A stretch of DNA of 43,673 nucleotides from Weissella confusa (GTDB taxonomy: Bacteria > Bacillota > Bacilli > Lactobacillales > Lactobacillaceae): the NCBI RefSeq assembly GCF_004766315.1, contig NZ_PVSN01000074.1:1-43673 (forward strand), written 5' to 3'. Shown here piece after piece: positions 34,430-43,673 of this stretch. Position 1 is the stretch's first letter, and every line of letters starts with the position of its first letter. The notes beneath the pieces are model-generated. The model was not told the DNA's origin and ran no database searches. It saw nothing but the letters and a program-made list of their open reading frames with translations. The position numbers and the translations under genes were made by a program.

Positions 34430-37400
34430 TTACTTATCATCGTTCTTCTTGCGCTTGATACCAATCAAACCACCCAAGGCAGCTAGCATTGATGCCACAG
34501 CACCAGCAATCAACCCACGCTTCTTAACATCCGTTCCGTCAGTTGGCTCACTTGTTTCCGTTGGCTCGGCCGTCACATTAATCGGCGTTGCACGGATAAT
34601 CTTCTCATCAGCCTTAGTACCAGCGTCGTATGGCAAAGCATTTGCCTCACTAGACGTTGCCGGTGTTTCTGACACTACCGATGTCGCTGAACCTGAATCT
34701 GTTTGCGTCGTTGGTTCTGCCACGTAGGCCGCTACGCCTGGTGTCACAACCGTCGTTTCGATTGATTGTTCTGCACTTGGTGCAACTGCATCAGTCGTTA
34801 CAACGTTTGATTCTTGCGTTTGCGTCACAACTTGATCCACAGGTTGTGGTGTCGTTGTTGCGGTCGCACGGTCGTAAGCCGTTTGGGCTGTTGCCATCGC
34901 GGCGCTTGCGACATTGGCCAATGATGTTGCTTCAGCAAATGCTGATGTCGCAACGTCTGCGGCACTTGAAGCAATTGCTGTTTCGCTAGCAGCCACAGCA
35001 GCAGCGCTCGTTGCAGCTGACGCAGCGCTCATTGCTTCGCTGGCAGCACTGGCGGCCTTAGTAGCATATGAATCAGCAGCTGATTGATCACCAGCTTGGG
35101 CAGCCGATGTTGCCAATGAGGCATAAATCGAGGCAGCTGATTCAGCAGCTTGGGCCGTACTGTGCAACGCATTTGCTTCAGAAGCGGCGGCGCTGGCAGC
35201 TTGGCAGCGCTTTGAGCCACTGCACTCGCACTTGACGCAACACTAGCAGCACTGTCCGCAGCTGATGCGGCACTGGCAGCTTGTGATGCAGCCGAAGCGA
35301 CCGTTGCATCAGTCGTCTTCGATGCCAAGTTAGCAACGGCACTTGCTTGTGAGCGACTTTGGTTAGCCACACTGCCAATTGCTGTTGCAGCACTTGAAGC
35401 GGTCTTAGCATACGAACTTGCGGCCGACGCATCAGTGGTTGCCTGCGTAGCGGCTGAACTCGTTGTTGCTGTTGCTGAGCTGGCAGTCTTAGCAGCATCC
35501 CCAGCTTGGTTCATTGCCGCTTCCTTATCAGCGGCTGACTGTGCGGCAGCTGCTCTTGATGTTGCAGCAGCTGCGCTAGAAGCCATCTCATTAGCGGCCG
35601 ATGCCGTTGAAGTTGCACTTGACGCAACTGACGCAGCGCTTGAGTCAGCTTCAGAAGCTGACTGCGCAACACTAGCGGCACTTGAGGCAACCGCCTGGGC
35701 TGAACTTGCGACAGCGGCAGCGCTGGTAGCTTGGCTAGCTGCTGAACTTGCAGCGCTAGAATCTCCAGCTTGCGCATATGAACTTGCGGCGACTGCAGCT
35801 GAGCTAGCAATGTCATTGGCGTTCGAAGCAACCGTTGCGGCGCTTGAAGCAACCGCATTAGCACTTGAGGCCGTACTTGCCTGACTTGCAGCAACTGAAG
35901 CAGCACTTGAGGCCGTACTTACAGCACTTTGCGCAACACTAGCGGCGCTTGAAGCTGTTGAGGCAGCTGACGTTACCGCACTGTTGTTTGGATACTTGGC
36001 AGCATCTGATCCAGCATTCGTTGCAACACTTTGTGCCTTTTCGGCAGTTGAACTAGCTTGTGAAGCTGTCTTATCAGCTTGGCTAGCGGCCTGACTTGCG
36101 CCAGATGCAACTTGACTTGCAGTTGATGCTTGTGAAGCTGCATTACTGTTATTCGCATCTGCTTGGCTCGCAGCGCTGGCAGCTTCATCAGCAGCTGATT
36201 GCGCTGCTGTAGCTGTCGAAGCGGCTGTTGCAGCGCTCTTTGCCACGCTATTCGCTTCATTAGCAAGACTAGCAGCTGAACTTGCCACGCTGGCAGCACT
36301 TGAAGCAACACTATTAGCAGATTCTGCAACCGAAGCAGCACTAGTTGCCACCGAGGCAGCGCTTGACGCAGCGCTGTTATTTGGATACTTACCTGCATCC
36401 GCTACCGCACTCGAGGCTGCTGAACTTGCTACTGTTGCCGTTGAGGCGGCACTTGAAGCAGCACTAGCCGTTGAATTGGCCGCTTCAGCAGTTGCATCTG
36501 CATCACTAGCCGTCTTGTCGGCTTGTTCTGACGTAGCAGAAGCTGCCGAACTTGCGGCTGAGGCTGCTTGGCTAGCTTGATCTGCCTCTGATTGGGCAAC
36601 TGCTGCCGTCGAGGCGGTTGCTGCTTCGCTAGCAGCCGTCTCATTAGCACTCGTGGCCGTTTGGGCAGCACTTGACGCAACACTATTCGCACTTGAAGCA
36701 GCATCATTAGCAGCACTGGCAGCCGTGGCGGCGCTTGAGCTGACTTAGCAGCCGTGGCCTTTGATTGGGCAATCGCTGCATATGAACTTGCAGCGCTCTC
36801 GTCGCCGACTTGTGCATATGAACTAGCCGTCGAGGCTGCTGAACTTGCTACCGCATTAGCCGATGTCGCTTCCGAAGCAGCCGAACTCGCAGCTGTGGCA
36901 GCTGACGTTACCGCACTGTTATTTGGATAAGTCGTGGCATCGTTAGCAGCACTTGACGCTGCATCAGTAGCATCTGAAGCTGCTGAGCTTGCGTTATTAG
37001 CCACTTCATCGGCAACCGACGCTGCACTTGAGGCAGCACTTGTTGCGGAATCAGCAGCATCTGAAGCAATATCCGTTGCTGTGTTTGCAAGACTAGCTGA
37101 TGAAGCCGCCTTAGCCGCTTCGTCTGCTTGTGATTGCGCATTAGCAGCAGTCGACGCCGTTGTTGCGGCACTTGAAGCCGTTGACAAGGCTGCGCTGGCA
37201 GCTTCACTCGCACTATCGGCCACGGTTGCGGCTGATGTTGCTGTACTTTGGGCTTCAGATGCGACGCTCGCAGCTGAGTTAGCTACTGATTGCAGTGATG
37301 TCACAGCATCGGCAGCACTCGAGGCTACTGCGGCGTATGAACTTGCAGCACTCTCATCACCTGCTTGAACGGCTGAAGAGGCAGCCGTTGCAGCGCTGGC

Positions 37401-40400
37401 AGCTGAGTTAGCTGCTTCACTGGCAACTGCGTTTGCATTTGATGCAACCGATGCTGCGCTTTCCGCCTTCGTTGCAGCACTACTTGCTGTTGACGCTGCG
37501 CTTGACGCAACAGCATTGGCGCTATCAGCTTCACTAGCTGCAGCAGATGCAACTGAAGCAGCAGATGTTACCGCACTATTGTTTGGATACTTTGCTGCTG
37601 AACTTCCAGCATCCTTCGCAGCTGAGTTAGCCGTACTTGCAGCTTCTGATGTTCCCTCAGCAGTTTCTTGCGTATCGTCAGCTACCGAATTAGCGACACT
37701 CGCACTGTTTGAGGCTGTTTCAGCTTGATCGGCCGTTGCAGATGCAGCACTTGATGCGACATCAGCCAAACTTTGAGCATCATCCGCCTCAGACTGTGAA
37801 TCTGCGGCAATCAATGCCGTTTCAGCAGCTTCCGAGGCAACTGCATTCGCACTACCTGCAACGCTCGCAGCACTACTTGCTGTTGATGCTGCCTCACTAG
37901 CAGCACTCGAAGCAGTCATCGCTTTGCTATTAGCACTCTCGGCAATTGCTTGTTGGGCAACCGCTTGGCTAGCAGCTGCATCTGCGGCTGAACGGGCTTC
38001 GCTAGCGGCAGACAAGTCACCTGCTTGCGCATATGATTCGGCAGCACTAGCTGCGCTGCTTGCCAATACTTCTTGACCGGCAGCCGCCTTGGCTGCTTCT
38101 GAAGCCTGACTAGTGGCATCACTTGCAATCTTACTTTGGGCATCCGCGACGCTCGCAGCGCTGCTTGCTGTTGACGCAGCATCATCTGCCACGCTTGCGG
38201 CATTCGTTGCCGTTGAGGCAGCTGATGTTACCGCACTGTTGTTTGGATACTTTGCTGCATCTGCATTTGCACTTGTTGCTGCGCTATCCGCCTGACTAGC
38301 AACCTTATCAGCCGTTGAAGCAGCTGATTCCGTCGCGCTTGCGTTATCTGCCGTTTGACTGGCAACAACGCCAGCGGCACTAGCAGCATTACTTGCGGCT
38401 GCGGCGGCTGACTTCGCGTTGTTATCCGCCGTCTCGGCGCCAATTGCTTGATCCGTTGCAGCAGCGGCCGTACTTGCCGTTGTTGCGGCGCTCGAGGCTG
38501 CTGATTCTGCTGCGGTTGCAATTTCTGCTTGTGATGACGCGATAGCTTCAGCACTTGAAGCTAAGCTAGCCATCGAACTAGCAACAGCTGATGCACTCGA
38601 GGCTGTCGACAAGGCACTGGCAGCTGCTTCTGATTGCTCAGCAGCTTCGTTTGCAGCACTCGTTGCCTTGTCCAAATCACCGGCCTGAGCTGCTTCGCTC
38701 GCGACGCTGGCGGCTGAACTTGCCAAACTAGCAGCGTTACTTGCAGCTGTTGCAGCTGATGAAGCAGCCGTTGAAGCTGAATCTGCTGTTGCGGCAGCAC
38801 TTGAAGCAATCGAGGCAGCCACACTGGCAGCTTCATTTGCGTTCGATGCTGTTGTCGCAGCCGAATTCACATCATCAATCGCCTTATTCAAAGCGGCGTT
38901 TTGCGCATATGCTGAAGAATCTAGCAACGCATTTGCAGCTGAAGAGTCTGCTTGCGCATTTGAATTAGCTGTCGAAGCTGTTACTGCGGCACTTGAAGCA
39001 TTATCAGCCGACGCATTCGCATCAGCCGTTTGCTTACCAGCATCGCTGGCAGCCTGACCGGCATTTTCAGCATCAGCATTCGCTGAGTTTGCATCCTCAG
39101 TTGCACGGTTAGCCTCGTCTTGGGCTTGGGCTGCCGTTTGAGCATCCGCCAACGCTGACTTAGCCTTTTCAGCTGCCAAACTAGCCGTCGTAGCAGCCGA
39201 TGAGGCAGTTGTTGCAGCACTTGAAGCCGTTTCGTTAGCTGTTGTTGCAACAGCCATCTCAGATGCTGCCGCTGATGACGCTACCGAAGCAGCTTGAGCG
39301 GCTGTTGATGCCGCCGTTGAGGCTGCTTCAGCATTTGATTGATCACCAGCTTGAGCATATGAGCTTGCGGCGCTTGCCTGATCAGCGGCAACCTTTGCTT
39401 GCGATGCTGCTGTTGAAGCGTACTCACTTGCTGCCGTTGCGGCACTATTAGCATCTAGAACCGCTTGACTAGCTGTTGCATTGGCTGCTATTGCCGTTGA
39501 CTCTGCATCACTAGCAACCGCTGCAGCTGACTGAGCCGTGCTATTTGCCGTTGAAACGGCAGTGTTATCTGGATAACTTGACGCAATATTCGCAGCTGCT
39601 GAAGCGGCTGATTGGGCGACAGAATTGTAATTAGTTGCCGACTCAGTTGCTGTATTCGTCGCATCGGCATTTGAGGTAGCATCTGACGCGGCAACGGTCG
39701 CATTGTCCGCATCGCTACCAGCTTGCTTAGCCTGGTCGTTAGCGGTTGTTGCATCACTTCCTGCCGTTCCGGCAGCATCCGCTGCTGCAGTTGCTTGGTC
39801 ACCGGCTTGGGCGTATGAACTTGCATCAGCTGTCGCATCGCTCGCTTGTGACGCTGCTGTAGCCGCTTCACTTTGAGCTGATTGGGCAGCAATCAAAGCA
39901 TCACCAGCAGCATTCGCAGCTGAACTTGCCACCTTAGCGGCTGATTGGGCTTCAGACAATGCTTGTGCTGCTGCGGCCGAGTTCGTTGCGGCAGCTGATG
40001 AATTACCAACTTGCGCTGCTTCACTGGCGGCCTTAGCATACGCATCGGCTGCAGCTGCGGCCGAACTTGCGACTGAAGCAGCTGAACTTGCGATTGCATT
40101 TTGGGCTGTCGCAGTTGCCAACTGTTCATCCGCGACACTTGCGGCTGATTGCGCCGTACTGTTAGCAACCGACGCTGTCATCGCTGCCGATTCAGCAGCA
40201 ACAGCAGCTGATTGCACAGCACTATTATTTGCGTAAGCAGACTCTGCGGCCTTAGCGCTTGCTGAAGACGCTACTTGATCAGCCGTTGACTTTTGAGTCG
40301 CAGCTGAACTTGCCGCGTCATTAGCTTGTGAGGTCACATTCGCGACATCACTAGCTGTTTGTGACACATTATTTGCCGTGTCGCCAGCTGATGAGGCCGT

Positions 40401-43400
40401 CGTACCAGCCGCCTTCGCATCCGACGCTGCACTGTCAGCATCATCTTGGGCTTGGGCGGCTGTTTGCGCATCTGCTAACGCTAACTGAGCCACGGCAGCT
40501 GCCGAACTAACAACACCGGCGGCTGAACTTGCCACAGTGGCAGCGCTATTAGCCAACGAAGCAGCGCTTTCAGCTGCTAGCAATTCAGATGCAGCTTGTG
40601 ACGCTGCAGTTGATGCGGCAGCCGATGCTGAACTTGCGGCTGATGAGGCCAATGATGCATTAGCCAAATCACCCGCTTGGGCATATGAACTGGCTGCACT
40701 AGCTTGATCAGTTGCAATTTGTGCTTGCTTATTAGCTTCGCTAGCAGCCGATGTTGCGTTCGACGCAGCATCATTAGCGGCACTGGCTGCTGATTGGGCA
40801 ACGACATTAGCTGATGACACAACTTGTGCAGCTGAGTCAGCAACGCTGGCCGCGCTTGATGCTGTGCTATTTGCCGTCGCAATCGCACTGTTAGCTGGGT
40901 ACTTCGTTGCGATGCTTTGTGCTTCGCTCGCTGCTGATTGCGCAATTGCATTATCAGCAGTGGCATTCTCAACACTGACATTCGCGCTATCGGCTGCTGT
41001 ATTGGCGCCACTCGCTGCTGACGTTGCATTCGTTGCATCGTCCGTTGCTTCTGAAGCCGATGAACCAGCGGTTGCCGCATCGCTACCGGCCGTTCCGGCG
41101 GCATCGGCTGCTGCAGTGGCATCACTACCAGCCGAAGCATAAGAAGTTGCATCAGATTGCGCACTCGATGCTGTGGTTGCAGCTGAACTTGCCAAAGAAT
41201 TAGCTGAGCTTGCTGTATCCGCTGCTGTTTGTGCGTCTGCTTGGGCACTTGCCGCTGTTGAGGCAGCTGAACTTGCCAACGCAGCATATGATGAAGCAGC
41301 TGAACTTGCCACTTGGGCTGCGCTTAGATCACCCGCTTGGGCAGCTTCACTCGCTTGAGAAGCAGCCTTGCTTGCTGCTTCGGTTGCCGATGAGGCAACC
41401 GTCGCGGCTGAATTAGCGGTGTCCGTTGCTTCACTTGCCGCATTTTGGGCATTTGAGGCAACTGTGGCCGCTGATTGCGCAATACTGTTCGCTTCGCTCG
41501 CTTGAGAAGCAGCTGTTGATGCCGCACTGGCGTTAGATTGCACGGCACTGTTGTTTGCATAGGCTGAATCGGCAGCCATAGAAGCTGCCTCGCCTGCAGC
41601 AGTTGATGCAGTTTCAGCTGCAATCGCGGCTGAACTTGCCGTTGATTGTGCTGCATTATTTGATGCAGCCGTCTCCGAACTTGTCGATGCTGTTTCAGAG
41701 GCAACATCACCGGCCGTAGCAGCTGAACTTTGTGCATCAGTTGCACTGTTCAAAGCACTGTCGGCGGCATCCTGGGCTTGAGCAGCCGTCTTCGCTTCAG
41801 CTAGTGCCTGTTGTGCTTCAGACAATGATTCACTAGCTACGGCGTCCGCACTTGCAGCAGCGCTGGCAGCTTCACTAGCCTTTATCATTTCTGCATTAGC
41901 CGTCGAAGCTGCACTGGCTGCTGCTTCACTAGCGGCACTAGCTGCTGCTGCAGCTGAACTTGCGGCCGAACTAGCATTAGTTGCCGCACTCAAATCACCT
42001 GCTTGCGCATATGAGGCAGCTAATGATGATTGTTCAGCAGCTGTTGACGCAGCTGCATCCGCAATGTCCGCTTGCTCATCAGCCTCTGATGCCGCTGCAA
42101 TCGCTGCGTCTTGTGATGTTTTAGCATCCGATGCGGCTTGAATTGCATCGGCCTTGGCTGAATTTGCCTTATCGGCTGCCGACTGAGCCATCGATGCAGC
42201 CGTTGAAACCGCCGCATTATCCTTGTATGCACTCGAAGCCAAAATATCAGCTGCTGATTGGGCAGTTGTATCAGCATTCGACGCTGTTGACGCGGCTTGT
42301 TCAGCTGAAGATTGCGCATTATCAGCATAGCTAGCAGCTGAATCAGCATCATCTACGGCTTGATCAGCGCTGGCGGCAGCACTATCTGCCGAAACAGATG
42401 CTGCAATGCCATCTGTCGCTGCTCCCGCTGCATTATCCGCAGCGCTGACAGCAGTTGCCATTTCAGACAAGGCCGTACTTGCTGCCGTGGCGGCGCTATC
42501 AGCGGCACTTGAAGCCTGATCGGCAATCGTTGCATATGAACTTGCAACTGAAGTAGCATCCGATGCGGCACTAGCGGCCAATTGCGCATCACTCATCGCA
42601 GCAGCCGCTGCGGTTTGTGCACCGGTTGCGGCCGTGGCGTAACTTGCAGCGGCCGACTTATCACCCGCGTTTGCAGCACTTGAAGCCAATTCAGCATATG
42701 AACTTGCGGCTGTTGCGGCCGAACTTGCCGTTGAAGCAGCTGTTGAAGCCGCTTCTTGTGCGGCAGCTGCGGCACTGGCAGCATCAGATGCAGCCGTAGC
42801 AGCACTATTTGCCGTTGTAAGGGAGTCGTTCGCTGCCGCAGCGGCACTAGTAGCCGCCGTAATTGCACTTTGTACTGCGCTGTTGTGCGCATAGGCTGAG
42901 TCGTTTGCCAAGTCGCTAGCCTGTGAGGCATACGATGAGGCAATTGCGGCTGTTGAAGCCGTCACTTGTGCCGTTGATCCAGCTGCACTAGCGGCGTTTT
43001 GAGAATCTGTTACTGATGAACAAGCTGTGTTAGCTGCTTCTCCAGCAGATGCCGCATTTTCAGAAGCCAATGTCGCTGCGTCGTTCGCATTGTTTGCTAA
43101 ATCAGTTGCGGCTGCGGCATCAGTTGCCTGTGATTGAGCAACCACTGCCTGATCAGCGGCTGATTGCGCTGTCGCTTCGGCATTATTAGCCAAATCAGTT
43201 GCTGATTGCGCGGCTGATGCAGCTGCGGCGCCTTCTGATGCGGCTGTTGATGCAGCTGCCGATTGATTTGCAGCTGAACTTGCGGCTGATGCAGCTGAAC
43301 TTGCCGTCACGGCATCACCCACATTAGCTGCCGAACTCGCAACTGACGCTAATGAAGCAGCTTCTGATGCAGCTGACTGGGCAACTGCATTCGCGCTATC

Positions 43401-43547
43401 CGCCGTTTGTTGCGCAGCACTAGCCACTGATGCAGCTGACTTCACGGCGTCGTTGTCAGCATAAGAATCAGTCGCAGCAATACTTTGCGCAACACTATTT
43501 GCTGAACTTGCCGTTGACGCTGCCGAATTAGTGATATCAGCAGTTGA
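34430..43547 (-). pseudogene. Giant Ala/Ser-rich repeat surface protein, 5' end cut off by an IS and two frameshifts
   Basis: A frame of Ala/Ser repeats runs from the IS junction at 43547 (GGG TCA ACT GCT GAT) leftwards; inside the IS it meets TAA, so the start is missing. At about 36740 (SKATAAKSAQA then nonsense) one nucleotide is lost and the repeat continues in another frame through 35029-36351; at about 35200 (AVAQSAAK then nonsense) one more is lost and the last part reads to 34430. The protein would exceed 3,030 residues, with about 13 units of roughly 220 residues, each with an anchor like KYPNNSAVTSAAS or AYANNSAVQS and a SYAQAGDxSAA block. The C-terminus has a Thr/Pro/Glu-rich stretch, GVAAYV, a membrane helix (GLIAGAVASMLAALGGLIGI) and tail KRKKNDDK; no LPXTG. 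Resembles serine-rich-repeat adhesins in composition; glycosylation is possible but no glycosyltransferase or SecA2 gene is nearby. Confidence 0.82.
34950..43547 (-). repeat. About 13 long Ala/Ser repeats (roughly 220 residues each)
   Basis: Anchors of the form Y-P/A-N-N-S-A-V recur; one interval counted by hand is 220 residues. Variants include SAYAHNSAVQSA, SAYKDNAAVSTA, SSYPDNTAVSTA and KYPNNSAVTSAA. A second block, SYAQAGDLSAA or near, falls about 70 residues after the anchor in most units. Units nearest the C-terminus (KYPNN type) are most alike. Confidence 0.8.
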
Positions 43548-43673
43548 CCCGGATTATTCATGCACTAAATTTTTAACCACAGCTAAATCAGTAAAATACG
43601 ATAAATCACCTTGAAACTGCCAGTACCTTGGCACGGTTTCAGGGTGTTTTTTTCGATTGGGCGTTTTTTGAGA
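43548..43673. mobile_element. End of an insertion sequence interrupting the giant gene
   Basis: The repeat-protein frame stops abruptly at 43548, where CCCGGATTATTCAT begins. The same 14 bases, inverted, end the IS1380-type element at 708. The following sequence differs from that end, so this is either the other end of the same IS type or a related element. It is AT-rich with a hairpin (TGAAAC..GGTTTCA type, about 43610-43640) and runs off the window; no coding part is visible. Confidence 0.75.

Noticed and set aside
34430-43547. Serine-rich-repeat glycoprotein locus with accessory SecA2/SecY2 system
   Set aside because: Composition is similar, but no SecA2, SecY2, Asp or glycosyltransferase genes are in the window, so only the protein type can be suggested.

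Overview
The window looks like chromosomal DNA of a lactic acid bacterium of the Leuconostocaceae, most probably Weissella (inference from moderate GC, Firmicutes-type ribosome binding sites, the gene families and the protein style; no 16S rRNA gene is present). Most genes lie on the minus strand. Both ends of the window fall inside insertion sequences that share the same 14-bp terminal sequence, CCCGGATTATTCAT: an IS1380-type element at the left (1-708) and the tip of an IS at the right (43548-43673).

Left part, 0.8-22 kb (housekeeping and transport): metK under a SAM-I riboswitch; a Ser-linker membrane protein with map; a small hypothetical gene; msrA; a phosphonate-type ABC operon (phnD broken by one stop codon, phnC, two phnE) followed by a cytosolic-type 5'-nucleotidase; a plus-strand pair of exported proteins of unknown function; a YhdH-type oxidoreductase; tdk; an LCP cell-wall ligase gene; a response regulator / histidine kinase / membrane accessory protein operon; two VIT-type metal transporters; and a usp-mntH manganese uptake unit. 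The LCP gene and the two-component operon carry the same promoter architecture, GATACAA-N4-GATACAA-N8-TATGnT, so they probably form a small autoregulated envelope regulon. After mntH come a 43-codon ORF with a strong hairpin, a 23-bp palindrome and a frameshifted EcsC-like gene.

Middle, 22.0-22.8 kb: a seven-tRNA operon on the minus strand (Val, Asp, Phe, Trp, His, Leu, Leu) with a TTGCAA-N17-TATAAT promoter and a terminator. A lone tRNA-Cys at 34.2 kb has the same promoter boxes.

Right part, 22.9-43.5 kb (about 47 percent of the window): two giant surface-protein genes on the minus strand. The first (about 3,700 codons) has an N-terminal L-type lectin-like domain, a MucBP-like segment, about 24 copies of a 118-residue helical repeat and a C-terminal membrane segment; it is broken by one stop codon and one frameshift. 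The second (over 3,000 codons) is an Ala/Ser repeat protein with about 13 copies of a roughly 220-residue unit; its 5' end is cut off by the right-hand IS and it has two frameshifts. Neither has an LPXTG motif, but both share GVAAYV near the C-terminus.

Six point lesions (two CAA-to-TAA stops, four 1-nt indels) fall in phnD, the EcsC-like gene and the two giant genes, while the other genes are intact. This is either real decay of accessory and surface genes or sequencing/assembly error in repetitive DNA; the sequence alone cannot decide.
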